A stretch of DNA of 64,000 bases from Typhlomys cinereus (GCA_023101885.1 JALPQD010000207.1:1741844-1805843), one strand, 5' to 3'. Counted from the stretch's first letter, positions 1-12,529 are shown. A program made the numbers and translations. The notes: generated by a model from the letters alone, not told the origin.

Positions 1-122
1 CCTGTCTCAGGTTACAGGCATGTGTCGGCATTTCCAGCTTTTACATGGATGTAGAGGATCTGAACTCACATCCTCATGTTTGCACGGCAAGTGATCTTAC
101 CTGCAGAGCCATCTCTCCAACC
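1..122 (-). repeat. B2-superfamily SINE, partial
   Basis: Ends 'gatctgaactcacatcctcatg...ctgcagagccatctctccaaccc', the reverse complement of a B2-type tRNA-like head. Cut by the window edge. Confidence 0.8.
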
Positions 123-1080
123 CGTAAATCTAGGACTTTTTGTGTGTGCTGTAGATTGAAGTATGCTTGCTTGAATAGGGTTATATTTGTCACAGTTCTC
201 TATTTTGTTTTTATTTTTCCTCTCTGTGTGCTTGCATATCTTTTTTTCCTTTGCTTTATGTAGTTGTCAATCAAAGTTGCCAAACAGAATGTTCCCTTTT
301 CTCTAGAATTAAATAGTTCAGTTGTGACTCTGTTCAGCAGAAGTATGTGAGAGCTGGTTATAGTATACAAGTGATTCCAGTTACCAAGGAAGACTCTTCC
401 GCTTCCCACAGCATACTGTGTTCTAAAGGTCAGACGAGAGGAAGCAGGTGTTAGACCCTCCAAAGGTCTTTATTGGTCTCCATCTGTCCTTTTCCTGAGA
501 ACCTATTTGATCTAGACCAGGATATCTGTTTGCAAGGATAGAAAACAAGCTATCCACAGACTAGTTTCCTATCTTAAAATGTATTTTCTAGAAACACATC
601 CAGATTTCTTGTAAATCTCCGTCTCCCTCTCACATCTTTGTTTCCCAGAGCTTCCCCTTCGCGGACACTATTTCATCACTGCTCTCTTAGTTTAGTAAAT
701 GTGTTGTCTTTTTACCCAGGGGCATTGCAAGTTGTTTCAAAGTATGCTATAAAGTGCTTGCAATAAAATTCATGTTCATTCACATCCACTCAAATGAAAA
801 AAAGGAAATGAATCTAGGAAGTGTAATTTTCTTTCATGCAAGTGTAGGAGTGATGATTGTTCTATTAAGAATGAAATGGTCAAATAGATAATAAGATGGT
901 AGAATTCCAAGTAGGTTGGGTGTCATTAACTGTTGGAGACAGTCAATGGATTCTCCCGTAAGGCACGCTGGCTTCAAGTCAGCACACCTTATAATTTGTT
1001 CTTTATTTCCTCCACTGTCTCCTTCCTCTTCTATAGGAAGAGGTTTAATTGGGGCATGTGGGATGTAAGGTATTTTTATT
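123..1080. other. No recognised feature
   Basis: Ordinary AT-rich non-coding DNA. Short open frames here lack any family signature. Confidence 0.6.
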
Positions 1081-1084
1081 GAGC

Positions 1085-1172
1085 TTTTTTTCTTTGGCAG
1101 TGTTGGGTGTCAAACCCAAGGTCATATACATGCTAGGCAAGTCTCTGATCACCTAATTATAGCTCAAGGTTT
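1085..1172 (-). repeat. ID-type SINE, diverged
   Basis: Reverse complement of a tRNA-Ala-like ID head ('gtcaaacccaaggtcatatacatgctaggcaagt'). Confidence 0.6.
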
Positions 1173-1184
1173 CTACTTTATTTT

Positions 1185-1745
1185 TTTAAAATTTTCCTAG
1201 TTTTATAAGCATATTGAGTATTTGTTCATACCATCCTCCTTCCCTTTCTTCCTCCCGTCCTTTCCTCCGTTCATCAGTTCATCCCACTCCCTCACAGCCT
1301 TGTCTACCTCTATGGGCCCCAGGATTCCCTCTGGGATTGTCTACTCTTTGGGGGGTCAGGCTTCTGTGGCAGACCAAGTGGCCCTTCCTTGGGCCACCCT
1401 GCTGATAGGGGCATTCCTCTTTACCCATCTGTCCTAGCCCCCAAGAGTTCCACTGCATATAATTTGATCTCTCCTAAGATCCTCACTAGTCTATAGGGGC
1501 ATGTTGGTATGTCAGTCTTCATGCAGGTCTGGTAAGGACAAGTCTCATTAGAGTTAGTTCCTGGATGCAGTAGCCTTCCCTGTCGTAGAAAAGGATTTCC
1601 AGGTTGAGTGCTGAGTGCTCTTCCAATCTATTGGGTATAGCAACAGGTATTTACAGAGCAGTTTGATGTATTGTCTTCCTATCTATAGGTTCATTGGCTG
1701 TATTCCCTAGTGATCAATTTCCTTCACTTTTTTAGGTTCTTATTC
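1185..1745 (-). mobile_element. L1 3'UTR fragment
   Basis: Pyrimidine-rich block then 'ctatgggccccaggattccctctgg...' is the reverse complement of the G-rich polypurine L1 3'UTR, and matches the plus-oriented copy near 21066-21240. Confidence 0.6.
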
Positions 1746-2194
1746 TAGTTAACAGTAACAGGAATGGGTTACATTCTGACAAGTGTATCTTGAATTCAAT
1801 CAGAAAGCTGTTGTTTGTCTCCTTGATACTCAAACCACTGTTATACTGGTGGTTACCAGTTGCCATGGTGATTTTTATTGTAGCTTTAAGTTTGCTTTCT
1901 TATTCCAAATTTCTTCTCTCATCTGAAATGTCTTCATCTCAGTAAATTTCAGCTGCAGTTACTCAGCTTTACAAGCCATAAAATTCCCTTCAGTTCATTC
2001 TCTCCTGCCTCATGTACAACTATCAGCAAATACCACTGACTCTATACCTTGGTTTGAAGATGCATTGTATTCCTCAGAAATCCTTGTTAAAGGTTTTGTC
2101 CTCAAGATGGAGCTACCAGAGGTGTTACAACTTCTCCTGCCATGATGAAGGTTTCTAGTTTTGAGTTTAGCATTCAGATAGTTATTTCTGAGGT

Positions 2195-2227
2195 AGATGA
2201 CAATCTGTAAGAGTTGGATATAGAGGT

Positions 2228-2278
<51 letters not shown>

Positions 2279-2770
2279 CTTAACAATCAAAGGCTGAAAT
2301 TTTGGTTACTTCTGTGAAGAATTGGTAATTGAGAGAACCCTTGAGCAAACCTAGGAGAGACTGTCTAATCGATGCAGGAAGATGCAGATTATAGTGAGTG
2401 GAACTATTCCATAGGCAGGTTTATACGCTGAAAAGAGCTGATTCAGAACACTTCAGCATTCTTTGGTAGACTAGCTGACTGGTGAGTAAGGAGGTTTATG
2501 CCTCTCTCAACAATTTCTGTAGATGTGGTGTGGCCAGTTTCCTTGGCTCCTGGCATTGATATGAATTCTCTTGCCAAACTGGACTATGAACTGTCAACAA
2601 GAATTGTAAACAGAATTATAAGCAAGAATAAAACCCCTTGTTCTTCTGAGTTGTTTGGTCATGTGTTTATGAACAACATGAAGAAAAACTGGAACATGGC
2701 AAGAAACGTTTTGGTGAATCTTCCAGCCATACTTGGTGGGAATTTGTCCCACTTGGTAGACATTAGGTAA
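2195..2770 (+). mobile_element. Old MaLR-type LTR
   Basis: Diverged copy of the window's main LTR family: 'gtgtggccagtttccttggctcctggcattgatatgaattctcttgccaaactgg' and a terminal AATAAA near 2628, with a TG microsatellite (2229-2276) inside. Confidence 0.6.
2229..2276. repeat. (TG)n microsatellite
   Basis: Nearly pure TG dinucleotides inside an old LTR. Confidence 0.95.
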
Positions 2771-3690
2771 AGAACCTGCTATTCCAGGTTCTTTCTGTCA
2801 GATACTTTTAGTTTTCTGGCCAATTTTGGTATAAGAAGAGACTATTTTTCTCCCTCCCCCCCCCACTTAACTTTTAGAGTTTAGTTTTAGAGTGTTTAGT
2901 TTATATAATGTTGTTTAAAGTTGATTAATTGATTGATTGATTGCTACATGTGAAAATGATGGATTCTTAACTCTCAAAGAGCTCAGAGTTTAATGAAGTA
3001 GATGGAAATCAATTCAGGAGGGAGGATAAGGGGCATAATAAATCCAATATAAGTTGTCATGGATCTTCTGGGCTTTCAGTTATGTTATCTAGGGGAGGTC
3101 TACTACCAGCAGGCAAGTATGGACCTAGTTCTAGCACCATAATTTTAAAAGAGACCCTGGGTTTAAAGGTCACAGATTATCTCATGTCTGGAGTCATGCC
3201 CAGTATCTGAAATTTTCCAGCAACTACTAAGGTGTTGCTCTGGTCACTTCAACCCATGATTTGCTCTCTCTACACTGCTATTTCTGGAGTGGACACCTAA
3301 CAAGTAATGTTAAACACATAGCAATTGTGTTTTTCCTAAACGACATCTGAGCCAGGCCTGCTATCTGGCTATTGCCAGAGAACTGATATATTTTTTTTTC
3401 TTCCTGATTTCAAACACACTCCCAGCTTTCACTCTGTCTCCTAGGGTTGGTTGGTTGGACAGCTTAGCTGGCAAGAAATCAGTAACAACAAAATGTGATA
3501 CTTGAGGAATGAGTAATAAACACCCAACCCATCTTCATGGTCGATAATTTATGACAGCACCACATAACAGTGTATGGCATTGTTACAGGTAAATGAAGCT
3601 AGGTTGTATGAACGCACTCTCTCTTAGCAGTTTTACTGTTGTATTTGAGGAATTTTACTGCCCCCCAAAGTGATAAAAACACTTTTGAAT
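2771..3690. other. No recognised feature
   Basis: Non-coding; a GATT-type short repeat at about 2923-2942 is the only pattern seen. Confidence 0.55.
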
Positions 3691-4335
3691 TGGTAACTTT
3701 TAATTGCTATAGTAAATACCTGAGAAAAAGTAGCTAAAGGAAGAAAATATTTTGTACCAAAGAGGTGACTCAGGGGGTTAAGCCTCTGCCTCGAAAACAG
3801 AAGGTCCTGAGTTTGGATCCCGGGTCCCATGTAAAAATACCAGGAGGAAATGGTAATGATGGCCTGTACTTCTGATCCTGGAAGGCGGAGCCTGCGAATT
3901 CCAGAGCAAATCAAGGAGGAGGCAGAACAATCTAAGATGATTCCCAAAGTCACCCCTGGGCCTCCACAGGCAAACAGTGCCCTCTGATACACAGAGACAT
4001 ACCCACAATACATATATAAGTACATACATAAATCTTTCTTTTTTAAAAAAGAAGGAAATATTTATTTTACCCAGTGGTTTCAGTCCACAGGTGCTGGTTC
4101 TGTTGCTCTGGTCCTGTGGTGAGGATGAGCATCAATATCAACGTGAGTGGGCAAAGCTGCTCACCTGAGAGCAGACAGGAAGCCAGGTGGAAAAGATACA
4201 TCTTTCCAGAGCATGCGCTGGTGTTGTGTGACACTTTTCCTGAGGAGACAATACCCAAACATCCATCTACCCACATTAGGAATTCAATGACAGAACAAAG
4301 TAACAACTGTGCCAAGTTCAACTTGTTGAACCAAT
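3690..4335 (-). mobile_element. Old MaLR-type LTR carrying a SINE
   Basis: Outer sequence ('ctgagaaaaagtagctaaaggaagaaaata ... cagtggtttcagtccac...gctgctcacctgagagcagacaggaag') matches 6058-6390 and the element at 59745-60430. The SINE at 3754-4050 splits it. Confidence 0.55.
3754..4050 (+). repeat. DIP-like B2-superfamily SINE
   Basis: tRNA-like head ('aagaggtgactcagggggttaagcctctgcctc...gagtttggatcccgggtccca') and A-rich tail. Imperfect target duplication: ggaagaaaatatttt (3739-3753) and agaaggaaatattta (4050-4064). Confidence 0.85.
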
Positions 4336-5540
4336 GAGTTTATTTGGATCATTTGCAGGAATGAGGGTGAGGGTTACGTATCAGAGCAGGAATGACTCAA
4401 AGATGACTACCTCACCTTCGAGCTCACTGCTGCAACCCCGTTGCCCTCTGCTGCCTGATTTGATCCTTGGAGTTTCTTCTAGACTGCTAGGCTGCTCATA
4501 GTCACGTCTGGCCAAAGTCTCCTCCCCAATAGTTTTTCTTTCCCTGGAAAGTTCAGTCCCCCAAATCTTGTTAGTTTCAATAACTTCCTGACTTTTCATG
4601 AGTCTTTCTCTAAGATAAAATGCTTCAAATTGCTACAAAACATGAAAGAACCTAATCACTCCACTTATATCAAAACTGAAGGCAAAGTCCAAAAAAACAT
4701 CAGGTTATGCTGGAAGGAAAAAAAAGCTCAGTACACCATGGAGCGGCCTTCTTCCTCCTGCCTAGCCCAGCTCATACTTCTACCCTTCCCAATCATGCAT
4801 TATAATATCAAGGATCCATCCACTGAGCCCAAGAGCCCCATAGGATCTGATTACTTTCTAAATAGGCAACTTTGTTGCCAGTATATAAATTTGTGGGGGA
4901 CACTCCATATTCCAATCATGATACCCTACAAATGAACCTCCAAAATCTTATGTCCACTCCATAAGGCAAAATGAATTCAGCACATCTCCAAGAGTGCTCA
5001 CAGTCTTAACTGTCTGACAATGCTCAGAAGTTTAATTTCAAGGTCTCCTCTGTGACTCAAAGCAAACTCGGCTGTAATTTCCAGCAAAATTCAAAAATGA
5101 AACGTGTTAGTGGGATCCAGACAATACTTCGTATGTGCTCAAGGCAAATTTCCTCTTGCTCCAATACAAAGCAGTAGGTTTCTTTTTAGTAGCTCTCATT
5201 TATTCAGAAGACATGATTCCTTAGTTCTGTTTTTTAAAAAAAACCTTTCTGGGCTAATTGCAAGTTTTTCAAAGCTTCCTGCTGTGCTTTTGACTCTCAA
5301 TTGCCACTATAAACTTGGATAAAAAGAGCCAGATATAAACATGCAACACAAATGCTGTGCTTCTCTTGAAGTTCCTCTGTTTCATAGTCCATCCCCTTTA
5401 AATTCAGGCTCACACAGAGTCTTGAGACATGGACAAAATGCATACAAGTTTCTTGCCTGAATGTAGCACAAATGGCCTATAGCCCCGTTCTTAATATTAG
5501 TCTCCATCTAAAACTTTGTCGGCTCAGTCTTTTAAATTTG
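4336..5540. other. No confident feature
   Basis: Non-coding sequence. The style of 4380-5480 resembles old LTR/ERV remnant, but no termini were found. Confidence 0.4.
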
Positions 5541-5542
5541 CA

Positions 5543-5561
5543 TTTTTTTCAATTATTTATT

Positions 5562-5612
<51 letters not shown>

Positions 5613-5855
5613 CAGGGGGCACTGTGTGTCCCTGTGGAGGACCAAGAACAACTTCGGGAATCATCCTGGGTTACTTCTACCTCTTTCTTGCTTTGCTCTG
5701 GAATTTCCCAGGCTTCTCCTGCCAGGACTGGAAGTGTAGTTGTAGGCTGCCACACCATTTCTGCTTCCTGTTTGTTTACATGGGAATTGGGATCTGAACT
5801 CAGGACCTACTGCTTATGAAACAGAGTCTTAATCCCTGAGCCATGTCTCTAGCCC
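5543..5855 (-). repeat. DIP-like SINE with TG tail
   Basis: T-rich/TG tail at left, conserved body ('ggaccaagaacaacttcgggaatcatcctgg'), tRNA-like head at right ('aatccctgagccatgtctctagccc'). Confidence 0.85.
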
Positions 5856-6057
5856 AAGTCTGCATTCTTGTGAGCAGTCTGGTCTTCTGAGTTCCCACCA
5901 CACTGGCAACTTAGGTTCTGTTTATTCCATTCTAGGAATCCTCTTAACTGCTTCTCCAAAATTTTTTAAATTCCCTCAACAAAGTAGTCCCAAAGGCTTC
6001 AGGAACAAATCATTAGGAATAAATACAATGATAACCCAAGTTTTGGTGTTATTCAGA

Positions 6058-6252
6058 CTTGTCATCCCTGGGACAAAAATACCTGAGAAAAGGCACCTGC
6101 AAAGAGGGAAATACTTCTTTTAGGTCACAGTTTCAAAAGCTTCCATTTATAATTGTTTGACTCCATTGCTAGGACTGTAAGGAAAGGTAAGTACTGCAGT
6201 GGGGAGCAAGTAGTGGAGCAAAGCTGCTCACCTCGTGGTGAACAGGAAGCAG

Positions 6253-6306
<54 letters not shown>

Positions 6307-6380
6307 AGAAGAAGAAGAAGAAGGGACAACAGATGCACCTTTCTAAAACATGCCTCAGTGACCTACTTCCTACTAGGTCC
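6058..6380 (-). mobile_element. Old MaLR-type LTR, part
   Basis: Shares 'gcaaagctgctcacct...gaacaggaagcagagagga' with 4145-4180. Interrupted by a (GA)n run at 6257-6303. Confidence 0.5.
6257..6322. repeat. (GA)n/(GAA)n tract
   Basis: Simple purine repeat. Confidence 0.95.
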
Positions 6381-6391
6381 AACCTTCTACT

Positions 6392-6943
6392 TTTTTTTAA
6401 TTTTTAAATTCTTTTTTGTTATTATTATTTTTTTTCCACTCATACAAACTTGATAGGTACCCCGGTCCCCTCCCTCCATCTACCCTTCCTCAGATCCCCT
6501 TGCTCCCTCCCCCCTTTCCCCCTTCCTTTCACCCCCTCCCTCCCTTTCTCCCAGTACCCCCCTTTCCCCCCATCCCTGGAGCATTCTTTAGTGTGCATGT
6601 CAAACTTCCCTCTGAGTCCTCCACTCTAATGAAGTGCTCCCCTTTTTTGTGCTCCCCTTTAGTATGGGATCACTATTGTTACTGTTAATCCCTTGCCTCT
6701 AAGGATCCTAGTGCCTGTGATCCATGCTAGACATTGGGGGGTCATTGACATGTCAGTCATTGTGCAGGTCATACAAAGTCCTATTATGGTTACTTTAGCC
6801 CTAACTTGTGTGGACTATCTTGGGTATCATTGCTCCTCCCCATCTTTAGGCTCTTATAATCTTACCGCCCCCTCTTCCACAAATTTCCCTGAGCTTTAGG
6901 ATGGGAGAGATTTGGTTACTCTGGTTCCAGGTGATTAATGTAA
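6392..6943 (-). mobile_element. 5'-truncated L1 3' end
   Basis: T-rich tail then pyrimidine-rich 3'UTR; nearly the reverse complement of 13676-14264. Flanked by exact 11-bp duplications AACCTTCTACT (6381-6391 and 6944-6954), so both ends are defined. Confidence 0.85.
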
Positions 6944-7189
6944 AACCTTCTACTCTAACATTATCCAGTAATGTTATTATTTTATGAATCTCTCAAAGGA
7001 ATGGTCCATTGATTAGGTAAAGGCTCAATTACATTCCAACTGGCAAGCAAGCCCCCAATATCTCAGCCTGTGAGGACATTTCAAATTCAAGTCGTAAGAT
7101 TTCTATGAAGATGAGAAAATGATTCTGTTTTAGACGAAGTCTGTGTAGGTTTCAGGATCTCCCACAGCTTAAAAGTAAGAGCAATAGGG

Positions 7190-7370
7190 GGCTGGCGAGA
7201 AAGCTCAAAGGGTGAAGATATCTGTGTGAAATCTTGGGGAACCAAGTTCAATTCCTGGAACTCATAATGGAAGGAGAAAAACTAACTTCCAAAAGTTGTC
7301 CCCTAATCTCCAAACACCACACAAGCCTACACTCTCTTTCACAAACAAACAAACAATAAATATTTTTAAA
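7190..7370 (+). repeat. B2-superfamily SINE, diverged
   Basis: 'ggggctggcgagaaagctcaaagggtgaag...accaagttcaattcctgg' is a B2-type head; A-rich tail at 7340-7370. Confidence 0.7.
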
Positions 7371-7374
7371 ATGA

Positions 7375-7560
7375 TGGATAATACACCCTGTAATATAACA
7401 GCAGGTAAAAGTCCTTGACCTGAATTAGATCTCTGGAATCCACATGGTAGAGAAGTGAACCAACTCATGTAACCTGCCCTCTGACTTCCACATGTACGCT
7501 ATGGCACATGTGTGCAAATTTGCTCACACTAAATAAATGTAAAACAATTAAATAAGTAAT
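7375..7560 (+). repeat. B2 SINE
   Basis: 'gatctctggaatccacatggtag...ctgacttccacatgtacgctatggcacatgtgtg' followed by AATAAA, the classic B2 body. Confidence 0.8.
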
Positions 7561-7839
7561 CATAATCTTGACATAAGAACATTAAACGCTGTATGTGTTC
7601 TTGTCTTCTCATCTTCCTTAAAAGCACATTTTGAAGGTTTATGAACCTACCTGAAAGTAAGAACTGAAAGTATTCAGAAGAGTGGATCCTGCTGTTAGGT
7701 CATATTTAATTCTGTCAGCTCTGTGAACATATGTAGCATGTAAGAAGCTATAATATTTTGTTCATACTTTGCTAAAATAATAATAATTATTATACTTCTT
7801 ATGGTCCAGTATACTTCTAAGTGCTCTCTCTTTCTTTCT

Positions 7840-7841
<2 letters not shown>

Positions 7842-7903
<62 letters not shown>
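7842..7903. repeat. (TA)n microsatellite
   Basis: About 60 nt of alternating T and A; cruciform-prone. Confidence 0.97.
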
Positions 7904-7904
<1 letters not shown>

Positions 7905-7907
<3 letters not shown>

Positions 7908-8880
7908 TATGTTTATTCTCAGAGGACATAAGGGAACAGCAGAGCCTTCAGGATCTGTGTGTTAATCTGGAAGCTGCAATGGAAAGACAGATTCAGTACA
8001 AAGGGAACGGCCAACATATCACGTACAGGTCACTGTGGCTTAGGATAGAGACTGGACGTTTGTGTCCTCAGGGAAAAATGATGAGGTCAGCCGGACAGGG
8101 ATAGATCAAGTCTGACACTTTAGCTTCAGAGTCTGGAATCAATGATGATCTAATGGGAAGCAGGGCAGACAGTTCAGCTGAGAGATTGATTCACAATGTC
8201 TGGCTTCAGGCCTGTTTGAGATGAAACGGAGTTCCCACCACACCAAAGCAGGAGAAGATGAAGGTACAGGTCTCAAGGTCCCTGGGACCAGGATACAGCT
8301 GCCCAGACACTTGAGATGGGAAACCATGGGGTCTCCTGTACTATTTGCATACACCCTACCATGGTTTGGGGCCCTGAGAAAAGCACCCAGAAAATAATGG
8401 GAAGGACAACAGCAAAGTTGTGCCAAGTTTCATTCCAGTATCAAAGTCTGGTCACAGAAATGGGTGAGAAGCAGACTTTCATTCTTTGCTTTAGGCCACA
8501 GAAAATGCTGCTAAAAAGTGATGAAGTCCTTTCTTTTCTATCAGTTCTATGATTTTAGTGTTCAGTAGCACTGACTTTTAGCATTCCATTTGTATGATGA
8601 CTAGAAATTTTTTCTTTAAGCCTGACTTGGCCATCACCAGTAGGCATCACTGCCAAGCTTTTTATTACTAGACTCAACTGGCTTGTCAAAGACATGGTGA
8701 TGCCAAGGGATTTATGGCAAGTTCTTACCTGTGATCCTCCTGCAGGATGTCGATGTTTTTACAGTGCTCTTCAGTTCCCACTTCTCTGTCTAGCAATCGA
8801 AAAGGTGAGCAAACCTTTACAGTTAAAAGCCACATATATAGTAAACAATTTTAGTCCCCATGGGCAACACTCAACTCTTG
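7905..8880. other. Unidentified non-coding DNA
   Basis: No recognised family. The longest frame (8139-8426, minus, 95 codons) has no domain signature. Confidence 0.5.
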
Positions 8881-8885
8881 CCACT

Positions 8886-9311
8886 TGTCACAGTTAGGCA
8901 CAGGTGTCAACTTGATTGTTGTGGGTTTGAGCTCTGGGTAAATTTGTGGAGAATTAGTAGTTGAGTTGAGCCCAGAGCAAATCTGCAGGAGATTGTCTAG
9001 CTGATGGGGAAGGCCCAGCCTATGGTAGGTGGGATTAGGCCCTGGAATAAAATACAGAGAGCTGGTTGAGAGAGTTGGCATCCTTCTGTTCACTTGGCCA
9101 GACATGCTGGTCTGGCAAGTAAGGATTGTTCCTCTCTCAGCCATTATGTGGTGATGATTTGGCCACTTCTTTCGGCCCTAGTGTTGGTGCGTGCTCTCCT
9201 GTCTAGCTGGACTACAGAATGTAACTGGACTATCAGTAAGAAAATAAATCCCTTGTTTCCTTAAGCCATTTGATGGTCATTTATCAGCAGCCATGCAGGA
9301 GAACTTCAACA
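8886..9311 (+). mobile_element. Solo LTR, ERVL-MaLR type, complete
   Basis: 426-bp LTR starting TGTCACAGTTAGG and ending CTTCAACA, with AATAAA near 9243 and a 5-bp target duplication CCACT (8881-8885 and 9312-9316). The 5-bp duplication and TG...CA ends fit ERVL-class elements. Confidence 0.88.
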
Positions 9312-9316
9312 CCACT

Positions 9317-10170
9317 GCGACACAACAAATAGGTAAGGCTGGTGCGCCGGGGAGAGCAGTGATCACTGGCATGTGGATTATACTTGTTGAGCTATCACAG
9401 AAACAAACAGACAAGCAAATAGAAGTAAATAAATAAATTTCAATTTCTCTTTGAGCAAGTTTTTCTTTTTAGTTGTCTTTGATTTAATTTAGTTGTCTTT
9501 AATGTTTCTCACATATTTTACATTTGTAATACTGGAAGTTAATACTCCCAGATCAAATTTCTTTTTTGCTTTTAAGATGTGACAATGCTACGCCATCCAA
9601 TTGCAGATTTTCTTACCCCTCTCCTATCTGCTGACACTCTTTGTGCACACAGCAAGTAAGGTAGGAGGAGTTCAGTAACTTCGGGATGGCTTCTAGTCTT
9701 TCCACACTTGATCTTTACCAAAAGGCAGACCAGAGAGACTTCTATTCTTTCTTTCTCCAATTTCACTCACAAGAGCTTTCATAATGTTATCATCTTTGGA
9801 GTAGTTTGAACACAGAGAATTAATACAGAAAAAGCCAATGTAATTTCTCCTAAACCTAGAAAAGTACCAACATAAAAGTTGAGTGAAATATTATTAAGAT
9901 CAAACATGTTTGCCATCTTTATCTCAGAAATGAGGATGCGTCACCAAGGCTATGAACCAAATAACCCTAAATTCTCTTTAGTCATTAACAGATTTACCAC
10001 CTGCTGTCAGTTAAATCAATCCGTTGAAATCTTAACCCTCCATACTCGTAAACTGAGGACTGGAAACAGCAAGTGTATTCAAGTTGAACTGAGGTCATTG
10101 CCTAGGTCAAATCCAGTGTGATTGGTGTTCTTAGAAGAGGGAATTTGGAGCAGATGTAGTCACTAAAGAG
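9317..10170. other. No recognised feature
   Basis: Non-coding; no family match. Confidence 0.5.
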
Positions 10171-10174
10171 ATAT

Positions 10175-10615
10175 GATGCCTACCTGTGGGTGTCAACTTG
10201 ACAAGTGATGACTTCACTTCTGGGAAGAGTTGTAAAGAAGTAGTAGTCATACTAAGCCCTAAGTGAGACCACAGGATATTGTCTAATTGATTGAGGGGAC
10301 CCCCTCCCCAGCCCATGGTGGGCTTTTCCTTGGGCAGGTGGATAAGACAGAGATAACTGATTCAGGGAGTGGACACTGTTTGCAATGCTTGGACAGGCAT
10401 GCTGTCTAGCAAGTGAAGTTTGCCCCCCTCTCAGGAGTCCTGTGGATATGATGTGGCCAGTTTCCTTGGTCCCTGGTGTTGGTATGAATTCTCCTGCCAA
10501 GCTGGACCAAGAAAAGTAGTCAGACCATTGTAAGTCAGAATGAAATTCCTTGTTCGCAGAAGTTGTTTTGTCTGTTGTGAATGTATCAGCAACATACAGG
10601 CCAACTTTGACAGGA
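10175..10615 (+). mobile_element. Solo or 5' LTR, ERVL-MaLR type
   Basis: Same family as 8886-9311 ('gggtgtcaacttgacaagtg ... ttggtatgaattctcctgccaagctgg ... tatcagcaacatacagg'). Ends are approximate. Confidence 0.75.
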
Positions 10616-10747
10616 GACTACTAGATGAAGACATCCAGTCCTAGGGAAATGATGATGGGGAGAAAATGAGAAAAGGCTGGAGAGATGTGTCTTCTAGCCA
10701 AAAAATATCAAGGGTATCTGGGACCCTTGTTAGGAGTTAGGAGATTA

Positions 10748-10993
10748 AGGCTGGGGAGATGGCTCAGGCCTTAAAACCTTTGCCTCTCAAACAGAAGGAC
10801 CTGAGTTCAAGTCCCCAATCCCATAGATATAGCAGTGGCCCGCACATCCTGTCCTGGAAATAAGGAGTCTGAGAAATCCCAGAGCAAAACAGAAGGAGGT
10901 AAAGCAATCTAAAATAATTCCTGGAAGTCATGCTACAGGCACACACACACTCAAATTCCCTCTTGTGCACACACACGCACACACACGCGCGCG

Positions 10994-11040
<47 letters not shown>
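10748..11040 (+). repeat. DIP-like SINE with CA/CG tail
   Basis: Head 'ggctggggagatggctcaggcc', conserved body, then a (CA)n tail with an embedded (CG)8-like run (about 10987-11002), a Z-DNA-prone alternation. Confidence 0.9.
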
Positions 11041-11041
<1 letters not shown>

Positions 11042-11440
11042 AAGTTAGAAGACTAGCATGGAACACAATCTTTCTGGAGAAGGAGCCAACTTGCTGGAAT
11101 CTTAATATTGGACAAGTAGTCTCCAGCCCTGTGAAAGAAAACATCTCTGTTGTTTCAAGCCATCCAGTGGGTGGTAATCTCCAGGTAAATTATGCCCACC
11201 TGGCATGATTACCAAAGTAAAACAACTCAGATTCCATAGAGCGGTGTGAACACTCTACTCCTCCTGTTGAGACATGTCAGACTGGGATACAGCTAACGAT
11301 CCTGACTATCTGGTCTCTGGTTTCACTTTTATTTATTTTTCATTGTGCTAATCGGAGACTTTAAAAAAATAATCAAATGGTATGTGAACATTCTAACTTT
11401 CCCTCTTTTGTTTTGTGAATTTGGAGCTGCTGGCCAAAGG

Positions 11441-11600
11441 CAGTTTGGCAAACTGTCAGGAACTGATAATATGACTGAAAAACCTGATACATCAGCTATC
11501 ATTGTACTGTATTAGCTTCTGTGAGCTCATGAAATATAACAAAGCATTACACTGTCTGAGCTCTTCTGAAAATACAGCTAGTGTTTCTGCAACTCTGATT
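11441..11600 (+). repeat. Dispersed repeat shared with 24307-24470
   Basis: 'gcagtttggcaaactgtcaggaactgataat' aligns with the sequence directly after the LTR at 23915-24305; probably retroelement internal sequence. Confidence 0.6.
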
Positions 11601-12350
11601 GTCTTACTTTGTGCCTGTTAGATGGAAATTTTTTGAAGTCTTTGTTTTCTTTCCCAAGCTTTTCCCATTAACTTGATCTCTATTTGATGGCTCAAGTCTG
11701 AAGAAATGACCCTGTACTTGGGATAGCAGCAGTGCACATAAGTGTTCCTAAGTCATGCTTCAATGTTAGACTGACCTAATGGACCCATTGTAGGCTCAGG
11801 CACAGGAATTTCACAGGGAAAAGTATTACAATAATTAGCACTTATTGAGTTGTTCCCATCTACCAAGTATCCCTTTGTGCTTGACAGAGAATATCCTCTG
11901 TCAGTCTTACAACACTATGGGGTGTGTGTTACTGTAATCTGAAACCCTCAGGGGCTAATGGATTTTGTAATAGTGATGATAAATAGAAAGTTCCAGAATC
12001 CCAAGGATGGTAAGGTTTAAAGCTAAGATGATGAATGCGGATAGTCTAGTTACCAAGTCTTTACTTTTTACTCTGTCAGCATTCTACTCAGACATTCAAC
12101 TCTACTGAACTTGAGCGTTTCCATAGTTCTTTACAAAAAGTGAAATTTTCTACTATCTTCTTTATGTAATGCAAAATTTGTGTCTATGGACTGTATCAAA
12201 GATGTAGAATCTTTTTTTTATTTAGAACCAAGATCTAGGGCATTTATAAATTAATCATGTTATAGATGTCTCTCAACCAGCAAATGATCAAAGCCATGTA
12301 GGTGTCATATAAAGTTTTATATTCTCTAACTAGATCAACACACCTGAAAT
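11601..12350. other. No recognised feature
   Basis: AT-rich non-coding DNA. Confidence 0.5.
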
Positions 12351-12359
12351 ATAATAGCC

Positions 12360-12500
12360 TTAAAATTAAGCATCTCTAAAGAAGGATAAAATTATGGAAT
12401 TTGCTGGTAAATGGATGGAACTGGAAAATACAATATTAAGTGAGTTATCTTAGGCACAGAAAGACAAACACTACATGGTCTCTCTTATATTTGAGCACTA
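12360..12500 (+). mobile_element. L1 ORF2 3'-end fragment
   Basis: 'ttgctggtaaatggatggaactggaaaatacaatattaagtgag' is the conserved L1 ORF2/3'UTR junction region. Confidence 0.7.
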
Positions 12501-12529
12501 AAATTAAACTTCTGACTTAAAATTTGTTT

